A stretch of 62,000 bases of DNA, taken from Symbiodinium natans (lineage: Eukaryota; Sar; Dinophyceae; Suessiales; Symbiodiniaceae). The stretch lies in contig CAJNDS010002744.1 in NCBI GenBank assembly GCA_905221605.1, forward strand, positions 17,501-79,500. The letters are read 5' to 3'. Of this stretch, positions 1-10,169 are shown in pieces. Each line of letters begins with the position of its first letter. Position 1 is the stretch's first letter. The notes beneath the pieces are model-generated. The model worked only from the letters and a program-made list of their open reading frames with translations, was not told the origin of the DNA and ran no database searches. The position numbers were made by a program, and so were the translations under genes.

Positions 1-129
1 CTGGGGCAAGGTGGCAGCGGCAAACGCAGGCATCGTCGCAAAGCGATTTGCATTGCGTGCGGCGGTAGGTTGGAGGTTTTTGCTCTTTATTTTTGGGTTG
101 GGTCGCTGCATGAGCACCGCGATCGCGTC

Positions 130-2050
130 AAGGCCAGTTAACCGTGCGGCCAGGTCCCCACGTAGCCGCCTGCGCTGTGGGGCGGGCGTGCGTGTAGGAG
201 GCCCGGATCCAAGGCCGCCCCGCGCCCGGAAGATCCGGAAGGACGGCCAGTTGCCGCGCTCAGGCGGCCTCCACGTCGCCCGTTCCCCTGAGCATTGTCG
301 TTGTCGTTTTTGTTGTGTACATGCAATTACATGCCCAACCGCATAGTCATCATCATCATCATCATCATCAGGTCCACAGGCGTGCTCCGCAGACGCATGC
401 AGACGCCGACGGGGGCATGGTGTGAATGATTGTGAATGGCATGGCCAGCGCGAGGGGAGCAGCCTACGCATGCTATTCTCCGCACGCAGCTTTTCCTCAG
501 ACGCACGCCGCCCCACAGCAGAGCCAAGGACGACGACGCCGCGCTGGGTGTCGGGCTTGTCGCCTCGCCACACCGCCGAGTTCAACAATCCGGGGGAGGA
601 CCAGCTTCGGCGTCGATGACTCAGGTTTTGCCAAAGTTGGACCCGATGCCACATAGCTTTTGTTGTCACAACAGTGCGCGCCGTCGCATCAAGTGCGGCT
701 CTTGCCCGGGACTGCGACATAGAGCACCCAAGAAAGCGACGAGACGGTCGTCGGGATGCAGTCGGATGCAAATGCCTCCGCCGCCTGCCGGAGAGCGTCG
801 TGCTGTCCGAGGGCGAAAAAGGCGGAAGCGAAGGCATCCCCCTGCTCACACCCTTCACCCTAGCAAACGTCCCGGCAGCGTATCAAGCACACGAACGAGT
901 CTGCCGAGAAACGCCGCCCGTGACATGTTGTCGTAAGCCATGCAGCCATTCAGCGACACCAGTACAGCCTGCTCCAAGGCGTCGCAAGATGTCGCAAGGG
1001 CGGCCCGCAGATGGGCTGCGAGGATGGGCTGCGAGGGCATCAGTTCCAGCGCGCGCCTGCAGCAAAACGCGTCGGCCCATTCCCTGGCGACTTGGGCGAC
1101 CAAGTAGCGGAACGTGTCGCCCGTGGCCACCGTCGTCTGGCTTGCGCGGGGCGGTCAGGCGGGCAACGGCGAGGCCCCAGCCTTCGTCACGCTGGACGCG
1201 AGCCGGCGCAAGGAGCACCAAGGCCTCAGCCGGCAACTCGATGGCTGGAGAAGGAGCTTGAGATGTTCCGCACGCATGCCCGAAAGGCCGGGAGCGCTTC
1301 CCTGACATGCAGAGCGGAGGGCGGTTGCGATGGTGTGCGCTGTGAGTTGCTCGTGCTGCGGCATTTCCTGGGCGATCGTTGCTGGGCAGGTCTGTTCATG
1401 CGGCCCATGTAGCCGCATTGCCAGTGGCAAGCTCGCAGGCGGTCAACATTGGACGCTCGGGTCACTGGCCGTCAACATTTGCAGCGGCAGACGGGGGGAG
1501 GCCGAGGAGGCTGGACAGGAAGGCCGGGCAACTGCACAGGCAAGGAGTCCGGACATAGGCCGACATGCACGCAACGCGTGCGGACGGTGGTGCGGCTCTC
1601 GCCCGGCAAAGGCGCGGGAAGCTTTTGCAGGCTCAGGGCTCCAACGACCGGCGCTCTCCAGACCAAGGACAACGAGCCGGCATCTGCGCGAGCGCAGCAG
1701 TTCCGGGTACGTGCGCTTTTTGGCCAGCCGGGCAATGCGGAGCGCGGTGCCAACGCGCTGACCAGCGTGCCTTGTCGGTGCACCCGCAGCAGTGTGTCGA
1801 CCTCAAGCTTCTAGCTACCCCAAAGCTCATCCTGGCGCTTGACATCAACGTGGAGGTCCAGCACCAAGGCACAACTTTTTTTCCACGTGCACGAGGCTAG
1901 AGCGACCGCTCAGTGCAGTATGAAAGGCGGCACGTCCTGCATCGTGAGTGCAAGGCATCGTAATGCCGCCGCCAGATCAACGGCGTCTAGCCAAACCCAT
2001 GCCGTCTCGGGCGCAGTCGCAGGAGCGCGCGCTAGGATGCGGTGTCTCAA
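130..2050 (-). pseudogene. Fossil LINE-type (non-LTR) retrotransposon, reverse transcriptase region
   Basis: Reading the minus strand in shifting frames gives consecutive blocks of a LINE reverse transcriptase of the kind I know from dinoflagellate genomes. In order: a pre-RT segment with WLDAVDLAAALR (about 1990-1950); SAPGLSGMRAEHLK (about 1340-1300); ATGDTFRYLVAQ and VSLNGCMAYDNMSR (1130-890); the motif-B-like block EQGDAFASAFFALGQHDAL (about 830-770); RLVAFLGAL where an FLDD-type motif is expected (about 745-720); and VWRGDKPDTQRGVVVLG (about 565-515). The motif A aspartate appears as Asn and the motif C aspartates are gone. Frame changes between blocks add to the decay. A short TCA microsatellite lies inside it. 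The element is inactive; its 5' end and poly-A/3' end are not defined. The family match is from memory of the motifs, not a search. Confidence 0.72.
346..370. repeat. TCA/TGA trinucleotide microsatellite
   Basis: Eight uninterrupted TCA units lie inside the fossil LINE and read as a run of Asp or Met in two minus-strand frames. It post-dates the loss of coding function. Confidence 0.9.
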
Positions 2051-3900
2051 CATTCGCTGGGCATGCGAGCCGACCCTACTGAGTCAGTTGCAGGTACGGG
2101 AAACACGCTTGCTGGGCCGCTTAGCTCTCCGTAAGTCCAACGGACGGACGGGTGCGTGCGCTTGTCGTTGGCGATGTGCTGCGATGCTACCTCGTTTGTC
2201 GCGCGTCACACAACTCATCGTTATGCTCCTCCGCCACCCGCATCAGTTTGACACTCCGATTGAATTCATGATGCAGCTCCTGCGAATATGACGATTTCTC
2301 TATCCTCGACCCCCAGGAATTCTGGCAGTGTCTCATGTACCGTAATCTTCACGTACCGTATAATCCTCCCCCACAGACCCGGCCATTTCGTCATCCCTTC
2401 CTTGTTTGGGTTTGTGTTGGAAGGGGGATGGTTGACCGGCATCCATGAGCTGTGTGGCAGGAACAGAGGGCGGTTGGGGCCGACCAGAGGCACTTTTCCC
2501 GGCAAAGCCACCTCGCGATTGCACCGCACGGACTGCGAAGCCCACGACGCTGAGCGAAGCATCACCGCGGAGGATCGGGTTTCGGCAGCAGCGCTGGCCA
2601 GTGCAGGTCTGCAGCATGCTGTCCCAAGCAGGAGCTGCATTATTGTTCTGAGTTGTGGCAGAGGCATGCCCGCACGTGGTGCATTCACATTTTAGCTCCT
2701 CATCCCATTCCTTGGGAGGTTGGACAACTGTCTTTTCGGCTCACGATGATGCGAGGGGACCCATCTGGCTGCAAGCAACGGCCGAGCATTCTTGATTGCG
2801 ACGTTGATTGCGAGTTTGACTTGCTTGGATGGGCATACATCCGACCAAGCTGCCACGCGCAACTGACGCAGCGCAGTCCATTCCTCCCACGTGTTTCTGG
2901 TTTGTCGTGTCGTAGGCCGTAGGCCAGCTCATGCGGCTGGTCGGTCTGAAGGACAATAACAACAGTGGGCTCAGCAGTCTTGACACTGCGGATTTGCTCA
3001 CAACATGTGGGATTGTTGACGGCCCTTTGCACGACTTCTTCATGATTTGCGGGCAGGTGCTACGTGCTGACACGCTCACCTGATACTGACTGGCAACAAG
3101 TTCCGTCGATCAAAGTTTCCTGATGCGACGTTCGGCATGATATCGTTCATTGCCACAGTGACAGTTTATGTGGCATTCTTACCCCAAAAACTTGTAGAGC
3201 TTTTGCCTTGTAAACGGAGGATCAAGCATGTTCGATTGTTTTGAAGCGCAAGTGCTTGCAAACACTTGCAAAATTGTGAATGCATGCTTGCCGAAAACCT
3301 ACGACCTATGAGTTTTGGCCAACGTGTGCAGTCGCCCCTGCTGCAGCAACACTGTGAGTTTTTAATTACCACCGTTCGGACCGTGCGGAAACCTCAAGCC
3401 TTGGGCAGAATTTTGCTTTCTGCGAGGGGCGTGATTTTCTGGAGGAGTCGGCATGATTCTGCGCGGGACTTTTTTGGGAGATCCATGGACTCCAACGAGA
3501 TGATTCTGTTCGGGGTGGGCACTCAAGGGGTGGGCACTGAAGGGGCTCTCTGTGTCCGAGCCTTTCTGCTGGCACGGGATGCCCTGCAGGATTCTCTGCC
3601 TGCAGGATTCCCTGCGGCGGGACTCACGGATGATATTCGACGGGATAGTCTGGCCTCATCGGATATTCGGCGTGACTCTGTGCGGGGTTGTCTAGGGGTG
3701 AGACCTCAAAGGATACTCCGCGATCCTCTGGCGGTGGGCACTCAAGGGATAGGCAGGCATGATCTGGGTCGGCCGTGCTTTTTCTCGGGAAGTGCGAAGC
3801 ATTGCGAAGTCTTGCGAAGCGCTGAGGAGAGTTAGCAAGGGGCGCATGCTGTTCGTAACGTGCCCACGTGGTTTTCGGGTTTGCTTCCCAAGGCACAGCT
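2050..3900. other. Stretch without a recognisable gene
   Basis: Short reading frames occur on both strands but none has a recognisable domain or a convincing exon structure. From about 3500 to 3760 there are imperfect short repeats (GGGCACTCAAGG-like and GATATTCG-like units) that look like a decayed tandem array. A Cys-rich minus-strand peptide near 2690 could be part of the 5' region of the neighbouring LINE, but I cannot support that. Confidence 0.5.
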
Positions 3901-3904
3901 GCTC

Positions 3905-4828
3905 AGGAGCTCCTCTCCCCCCTCTCCCTCCTCTCCTCCTCTCCTCCTCTCCTGCCCTCCTGTTCCCTCCTTCTCCCTCCTTCTCCCTCCTTCCCTCCTT
4001 CCCTCCTTCCCTCCTTCCCTCCTTCCCTCCTTCCCTCCTTCCCTCCTTCCCTCCTTCCCTCCTTCCCTCCTTCCCTCCTTCCCTCCTTCCCTCCTTCCCT
4101 CCTTCCCTCCTTCCCTCCTTCCCTCCTTCCCTCCTTCCCTCCTTCCCTCCTTCCCTCCTTCCCTCCTTCCCTCCTTCCCTCCTTCCCTCCTTCCCTCCTT
4201 CCCTCCTTCCCTCCTTCCCTCCTTCCCTCCTTCCCTCCTTTCCTCCTTTCCTCCGTTCCTCCGTTCCTCCTTTCCTCCTTTCCTCCGTTCCTCCGTTCCT
4301 CCGTTCCTCCGTTCCTCCTTTCCTCCGTTCCTCGTTCCTCCTTTCCTCCTTTCCTCCTTTCCTCCTTGCCTCCTTGCCTCCTTGCCTCCTTGCCTCCTTG
4401 CCTCCTTGCCTCCTTTCCTCCTTGCCTCCTTTCCTCCTTTCCTCCTTTCCTCCTTTCCTCTTTTCTTCCTTTCCTTTCTTCCTTTCTTCCTTTCTTCCTT
4501 TCTTCCTTTCTTCCTTTCTTCCTTTCTTCCTTTCTTCCTTTCTTCCTTTCTTCCTTTCTTCCTTTCTTCCTTTCTTCCTTTCTTCCTTCTTCCTTCTTCC
4601 TTTCTTCCTTTCTTCCTTTCTTCCTTTCTTCCTTTCTTCCTTCTTCCTTTCTTACTTTCTTCCTTTCTGCTTCCTTTCTTCCTTTCTTCCTTTCTTCCTT
4701 TCTTCCCTTCTTCCCTTCTTCCTTTCTTCCTTTCTTCCTTTCTTCCTTTATCGTTGATCCTTTCTTCTATCCTTCTCCTTTATCCTCTTCCTTTCTTCCT
4801 TTCTTCCTTTCTTCCTTTCTTCCTTTAG
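3905..4828. repeat. Long CCTT/CTTC pyrimidine microsatellite
   Basis: Over 900 bp of almost pure pyrimidine on the plus strand. Blocks of TCCC/CCTT, TCCG/TTCC, CCTTG and TTTC/CTTT units follow one another, so several unit types have expanded and drifted in place. All three plus frames stay open as Ser/Leu/Pro/Phe repeats. Those long reading frames are an artefact of the composition and not proteins. The tract could form triplex (H-DNA) structures. Confidence 0.95.
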
Positions 4829-5000
4829 CTCTTGCCGTCCTCTTCTTCATCTCGATCCTCCCCAGCGCCAGGCCTTCTCTCTTCGAGAACGTAAAGGTTT
4901 TCCTTTACAAAGCATAGTGAAAATAGCGATTCTCTCCTAACCATAAAGGACAATATTCAGGCTTTCCTCCTAAATAACGGCTTTCCTCTTGAAAGAAACA

Positions 5001-5024
5001 GACAGAGAGAGAGAGAGAGAGAGA
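5001..5024. repeat. GA dinucleotide microsatellite
   Basis: An AG/GA run just downstream of the pyrimidine tract, followed by an A-rich stretch. Confidence 0.85.
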
Positions 5025-5093
5025 AAAAACAAAAAACAAAAGAAACAAAATAAGTAAGGTTTCCGCCCAGAAGATTGAACAAAAAACGATTTT

Positions 5094-5110
5094 CCCCCCC
5101 CCCCCCCCCC
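5094..5110. repeat. Poly(C) homopolymer, 17 bp
   Basis: Uninterrupted C run on the plus strand. It is one of five G/C homopolymers of at least 17 bp in the window. Confidence 0.9.
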
Positions 5111-6160
5111 AAACCGCCCAAAATCAATTCGCCAAAAAAAACGCGAAAAAATGCACCCTCCCTGCGAAATCTGCGTCTCAAGACGGTCCCCTGTTTGGCA
5201 ATGTTTGGCAAGACCTTCTCGTGCTTTAATGTGGTTCGTGCTAAGTGCTTTGGCACAGAATTCATGTGCACGGTAAATAGTTTAGAGCGCTCATGGGCAA
5301 ACAGCTACGGCCTGCTGCGTGACTACTCAAGCTTATAGTCCTTTTATCACACGGTCGCTGCCGGGGTCGGAGTCCCGCCATATAGCTGCTGTGAAACTCG
5401 ACATCCCCTGCTACGATTCTGAGTGCAGCAAGCATTAAGTATGTGAAAACAGTTATGTGCTGCTCTTGCTCCTCTTACATCTGCGCTCAGAGCTACAGCG
5501 GACGTCACGCAGGGCATCCGCCTGGGCAGAGCCGAACTGGTCACAAAGATGCAGAGGGCAAAACTCAACACAACAATGTGTTCATCTCCCGGAAGCTAGG
5601 TTTCTCGAGACATGTATCTCCGTGGTGGTGCTGTTCTGCTAGAATTGTGCTGAATTGCAATATGCTGAGCTGCAAAGCCATACACTTGCCATGCACAAGC
5701 TTCCCCTCATCCTACCCTCCCATTTGCAACAACTGACCTGACGTCTGCGTTCAGCCTCCTCATGCTGGAAGAGTGCGGTTGCTGTCGTCCTCATGATCCA
5801 GAACACCGTTCCGTTCAAGGAGGTTTTCGGGTGTAGGGTCGAGCTCTTCAGCAGCTCCGCAAGAAAATCCCCTTTCAAGCCATCACACAGACCACGCTTG
5901 GCAAAGCACTTTCCAAGACCCGAGGTCCCCACCCACCACTGGAAACCATTGGAAAGCCCCGCCAACTTCTTGTGCTACTTGACACGGACTACCCTAGGTC
6001 TGCTGCAACAGGAGTTATACACACCCTTGAGGTCACTTGCTGCCACAAACAAACCAGTCCGGGACGAGGCGGGCGACGCACAAGAGTCCAATATCAGAAC
6101 CTTCTAATCTTGGTCCTGCAGGGCCTAGCTTTTTCTTGTGGGTTAAATTCAGTTAAACAT
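5111..6160. other. No assignable gene; one unidentified minus ORF
   Basis: The only reading frame that looks protein-like is on the minus strand at 5639-5965. It has Gly- and Lys-rich composition and no domain I recognise. No splice-like boundaries support it, so it is left as unassigned sequence. Confidence 0.4.
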
Positions 6161-6170
6161 GTATCTTTAC

Positions 6171-6257
6171 GGCCCCTCCCTTTTCCGCCCCTCTCCTTCT
6201 TGTGCTTGGGCCGACTACGGCTCCGACTGCGGCTTGGCGACCGCCGGCGCCGGGCCT
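6171..6257 (-). CDS. RS-domain exon (Arg/Ser-rich)
   Basis: Eighty-seven bases follow a CTTGGCAG acceptor and end at a GTAAAG donor. Read in phase they give an Ala-Arg-rich start, then SPSRSRSRSR, then a Lys/Arg/Gly tail (PKHKKERGGKGRGRK). Alternating Arg-Ser dipeptides of this kind make up the RS domain of SR splicing factors and other spliceosome-associated proteins. Three similar short segments lie just upstream on the same strand (6370-6722), so they probably belong to one multi-exon SR-type gene. The RNA-binding part was not found, so it could also be an SR-related protein without an RRM. The start and end of the gene are unknown. Confidence 0.55.
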
Positions 6258-6369
6258 CTGCCAAGGGTTTTCGTTTTATGGAAACAACCTTCCCCGACAA
6301 AAGGCAAGGCTCTTCTTGGCTATACCTCAACCCTCAACCCTCAAACCCTGTACCCTCAACATCCCTCAA

Positions 6370-6722
6370 CTTCTCGGCCTGTCGACTGCGGCTGGCAGAT
6401 CGGCTGCGGGATGCCTCTGCTCGAGGCTGCAAAGAGATCCCAATATTCTTCCGCGTGACGAGGGTGCAGGGCTCAAAGACTCTTGGGTTCTTGGGGCTTG
6501 GGGCGCTTGAACTCAGATTTTGGGCTCAATTCGGTGTATATTGGTAGAGCGTACCAAGATTCAAAATGCCATTCCCCCCCTCGCCTTTCGCCGACTGCGA
6601 CTTCGGCTCCTCCGGCGACTACGGCCTCACGAGCCCGAGGACTCTTCAAGGTTTCTACCCGGGCCCACCCAAAGCTCTGAGGGCATGGACTGCGACTTCT
6701 GCTGCTCCTGCTTCTGCTACCT
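6370..6722 (-). CDS. Cluster of further RS-rich exon fragments
   Basis: Three short minus-strand segments read as RS-type sequence, each in its own frame. They are 6370-6428 (RAEASRSRSASRSRQAEK), 6577-6626 (GRSRRRSRSRSRRKARG) and 6675-6722 (GSRSRSSRSRSP). Acceptor-like AG dinucleotides precede them, and the spacers carry telomere-like or unrelated sequence. Repeated recovery of Arg-Ser dipeptides over 350 bp is hard to explain by chance. A GDRRRRRSK-like segment at about 6815-6857 may be another. Exact boundaries and phases were not resolved. Confidence 0.45.
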
Positions 6723-7772
6723 GGCGCAGAAAGCCACGCTCTGAAAGGCAAACAAGAAGCCATGCACCAAGCTGCACGCCGCTTGCTACGGGTTTGACGT
6801 GGCAAGCAAGGCGACTCAAGGGAGCCAGGCTTGCTTCTTCGGCGGCGGCGATCACCTAGCATGCGGTCTTTGAACCCACCTAGACGGAATGCGAAGTTGT
6901 TGCAGCCTAGAATTCATCGGATCTTCATCGGTTCCCCTAAGTACCCCAAACTGCCAGCGTTGAAGAAGAAGTACATTTGACTGACTTTCTTCACCAGTAT
7001 GTTCAATCGGATGTGGGGCAGAACTTGCAGACGCTTTCTCATTGCATTTTCCATCGTCGTCCTCGCCGCAGCTCTGCCAAAGCATGCCAAAGGGTCAATA
7101 CACACACCATATCGCCGACGATCTTGTCATGATCTAGGCCTTCCTTTACCCTGCTCATTGTTCACGTGCCACGCTGTGGTTCACGTAGTGCTACACCCGT
7201 TGCTGAGCATGAGCTTGTCCTCTACCTCAAAATTTCCATTCCAAAGTGCATTGTGCGATCTCTAGCTTCATATTTCGGGGTAAACCCTGAATCGGGACAG
7301 CCGTGGAAGAGTCTGGGCATCCGGCCAGATCGACGCCGGGACTTTCTCCCTCTCGATGGACTGACAATCAGGCGTGGTCGCGGCGATACACATCATAGAC
7401 ATATTACACATACCACTATCCCTTCGTACTTTCGTGCACGAATATGGTACAAAAGAAAACCATCTTCCCCCTGTTCTCAGCTGTTCTCAACCTCCCAGGG
7501 CCGATTTATCAGAAGCTCCTAGGGCTCGCGGTTGAAGCTTTCACAACGAGTCCGAACTCCTCTGCGTGCACCCTTGCCTGCGGCTCTTCCGCTTGTCTCG
7601 CTTGCTGGAGCCCTGGGGGGAGTCGTTTCGCAGGGCAGGTTTCAGGTTGGGGGGCATTTCCTCGGCCCCTTCATCTCAACCGGAAGGATTGTTCTAAACG
7701 AGGTCCCTTCAAATGCATACGCATTACAGTAACAACCCAACCGTGAAAAATAGACACGCCTCTTGATTGACC

Positions 7773-7863
7773 CCAAGCTTGAATCCGCCGGCTTGGGACT
7801 TCTCGCCTTTGCGTGCTTGTCATCCTTTTTGTCTCTATCCTTCTCCTTCTTTTCTCTTTCGGC
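7773..7863 (-). CDS. Charged Lys/Asp/Arg exon, likely same RS-type gene
   Basis: A TTGCAG acceptor is followed by an open stretch that begins AEREKKEKDRDKKDDK and ends ARSPKPADSSLG. The mix of alternating Lys/Glu/Asp/Arg with an RSP motif is typical of low-complexity tails of nuclear RNA-processing proteins. It lies about 1 kb upstream, in minus-strand sense, of the RS-rich exons, so I infer the same gene. No folded domain is visible. Confidence 0.45.
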
Positions 7864-8453
7864 CTGCAAGCCAAGGAATGGAAACGACCACGACGTCGCA
7901 ACAGTATCACGACCCGGCCGCTTCTTCAGGGCAATGCCAACTTAGCCACGGAGGACAGAATGACGAAGGACATGGTACTGCCCATCAAAGGCCTTGGGAT
8001 CCTTCCCGTCTTTGTCCTGGCATGGTGGAAGGAATACTGGGTTGTTTAGCAGCGAGCAAGACAAGGCATGCAGGTGTGCTCTGCTGGCACTACTGGCTTC
8101 ATTCAGCATTCAGTGAAAAGACAACACAAAACTTGCCCGAAGCCCTGGAAGCAAAGCCTTCTGTTGATCCGCGAGGCGCGGCAAGAAGACCCACAGGTAA
8201 GGTAGCGGCCCACCTGCTTCGTCCGGAGCCACAGTTTTTCCGGACACCCTCATACTTTTCTGGACAAGCTGCAGGTATGGTTCCGCAAACATTCTTTGCA
8301 AGCCCTACAATCCCGAGGTGGGCACTGCTCGGCGATGGCTGCGGGGGCGGTCCTCGATCAAAGCACTTTCAGTTAAGGTAGATTGTGGCTGACGCAGGGC
8401 TCAAGGATGGGCATGCTTCTGCTCTTGATGGGTCTTATTTGGATGGTTCGAGG

Positions 8454-8537
8454 CTTTCGGGCGCAGCCATTGTCCATCTCCCTCCGTGACGTAGAGCTGG
8501 ACGGAGCCTGACCCGCCAGCCTTTGCGAACGCCACGG
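8454..8537 (-). CDS. Unidentified exon (QLYVTEGDGQWLRPK)
   Basis: An 84-base open segment after a GTGGCAG acceptor reads VAFAKAGGSGSVQLYVTEGD and continues GQWLRPK. Composition and hydrophobic patterning are protein-like, suggesting a beta-rich domain. I do not recognise the family. It sits between the RS-type exons and the LRR exon on the same strand and may belong to either gene. Confidence 0.38.
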
Positions 8538-9129
8538 CTGCCACAGGCGGCAAATCAAACCCAGCTCAGAACCTTTGTGCCCAAAGAGCTACATCCTCAA
8601 CCAGTAGCAGCTTCAACTATACTTTTTGAGAATGATGATGAGGGTGATTCGCAAGCACTCAAACTCAAACTCATGGGGCCTCACTTGATGCCTGCTGCTC
8701 TTTGTATGCAAATGTGTGCTTCCCAAGCATCTGGCTGACTCGACTCGCTGAACCAAGCCAGCCTGATCCTGGGAATGTGCAGAATGCCAAGGCCAAGGCT
8801 ACAGGCTACTGGCTACAGCCGATGCCAACCACATGATCTGGACCGAAATCCGCCCCAAACCCAAGCTCGGCCAGAGACGCACCACCTTCCCGAGCGCTAG
8901 AAGCAGAAGCAGCTCCAATGCTCAAGGCAGAACGGCTGTCCTCAATCCGGTTGTTCCGAAAATCAAGACCTGAGCTCAGAGAAATGCACAATAGATTCCA
9001 CCACCGTACTCTATAAAGAGGCTACAAGATCAATACCAGCACCAGCACCCACAATAAGAACGCATGAGCAACTGGCTGCAGCCATTGAAGGACCCAAGGC
9101 GATCCCTTCGACCTTGAATCCCAAAAGGA

Positions 9130-9600
9130 GAGTTAAATTCTGAGGCTTAAACCGCGAAATCCCCCAGACCCTAGACCCTAGACCTTTAACCTTAAACCCT
9201 AACAAAACAATAACTTGAGGCCTAAACCCTCAACCCTCGACAGGAACAAACAGTGACTTGAGGCCTGAACCCCAACCTGCTCTGACCCCCCCCCCCCCTG
9301 AACACCCTTGTGGGCGCGGCGGAGAGCGAACGCGCTTCCACTCCCTGGGCCCGAGGTGTCCGGCAACCGGGGCCTGGGCTTGCAAAACCCCAAACCCTGA
9401 AGGTTTCGGGCTTAGGGTTGAAGGTTCAGGTTTAGGGCCGTGTCAGGTTTAGGATTTATGCAGGGTTTTAGCTTCAAAAAGGAGGCTTTAGAGGGCTTCT
9501 ACACATAAGGTTTATTGGATTTGGGGTCTAGGGTTTAGAGTTAGGGTTTAGGGTTTAGGACTTAGGATTCAGGGTTGAGGGCTTGGAGGGTTTTGGCTTA
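9130..9600. repeat. Degenerate telomere-like repeat pair, opposite orientations
   Basis: Plus-strand CCCTAGACCC/CCTTAAACCC units (about 9165-9240) are followed after ~150 bp by GGGTTTAGAG/GGGTTTAGGG units (9400-9590). The unit is that of TTTAGGG telomeres but no run is perfect for long. The two halves are complementary and could pair as a large hairpin in RNA or DNA. Confidence 0.7.
9286..9298. repeat. Poly(C) tract, 13 bp
   Basis: Short C homopolymer between the two oppositely oriented telomere-like blocks. Confidence 0.8.
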
Positions 9601-9911
9601 TGGGGAGAGTCTCTCCTCTCTTCCGCATCCTTCGGCATTGGGTTGGTTTGCAAGTGGGGCCAGGAACCGGACCTTTGGAAAACACGTAATGTCTTCGGGA
9701 GTGGGCTGTCTGAGTTGGGAGCACATGTCTCATCCGCAGGGGGCTGCAAGATTGGGATTGCAATGAGGCTGCCGCGGATGGCTCGGGTGGTTGTAGAGAC
9801 ACCTGGAGCTGCCAGAAGCTTAACCGTTGCACACCCCCGCGGCCCCCCCCCCCTCCCGCCAGCCTGCGTCCAAACAAGCATCCCCTGAACCCTGCACCCT
9901 ATTTGCGTATC

Positions 9912-9940
9912 ATTATATATATATGTGTGACAAGTACTTA

Positions 9941-9977
<37 letters not shown>

Positions 9978-9981
9978 GCGT
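9912..9981. repeat. AT dinucleotide microsatellite
   Basis: Two to three AT/TA runs separated by a short GTGTGACAAGTAC-type interruption; able to form cruciforms. Confidence 0.9.
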
Positions 9982-10057
9982 ATCAGAAAAACCGTTTACA
10001 ACAGAGTCATGCTAAGCACATTTATGTATGACAAGAATAAAGGAGAGACATCGGGGC

Positions 10058-10167
10058 CTCAGCAGCTCCTCGGCACCCTTGTCGGTGATGCCGTTGTCAG
10101 CCAGGCCAAGCTCCCAAAGCGGCTCGGGGCCTCTCTTTCTTGCCGTCTTTTCGGGCGGCTTCTTCTT
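10058..10167 (-). CDS. Leucine-rich-repeat exon
   Basis: The frame reads KKKPPEKTARKRGPEP followed by LWELGLADNGITDKGAEELL. The second half matches the ribonuclease-inhibitor type LRR consensus (L..L.L..N.I.D.GA..L). LRR proteins of this type are common in protist genomes and act as protein-binding scaffolds. The basic N-terminal half resembles the Lys/Arg-rich exons nearby. No second clear repeat was found in adjacent sequence, so repeat number and gene limits are unknown. The exon could end at the CTGAG before a GC dinucleotide, which would be a non-GT donor. Confidence 0.45.
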
Positions 10168-10169
10168 AC

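Larger units (their letters stand above)
8560..10050. other. Mostly intronic-looking, telomere-like and AT microsatellite sequence
   Basis: Contains a possible LRR-like minus-strand frame at 8840-8950 (GASLAELGFG) that is too divergent to call. It also holds an AGACCCTAGACCC to GGGTTTAGGG block (9130-9600) and an AT-rich microsatellite (9912-9981). Confidence 0.4.

Noticed and set aside
346-370. His/Asp/Met-rich coding repeat
   Set aside because: A TCA microsatellite within a dead LINE; no surrounding frame is intact.
3759-4917. Three plus-strand ORFs of 320-350 codons, Ser/Leu/Pro/Phe-rich
   Set aside because: They are translations of the CCTT/CTTC microsatellite; every plus frame is open because the pyrimidine tract cannot contain stop codons.
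9130-9600. A chromosome end or fused telomere
   Set aside because: The TTTAGGG-like units are degenerate, switch orientation and recur across the window; a true telomere would be a long perfect array in one direction.
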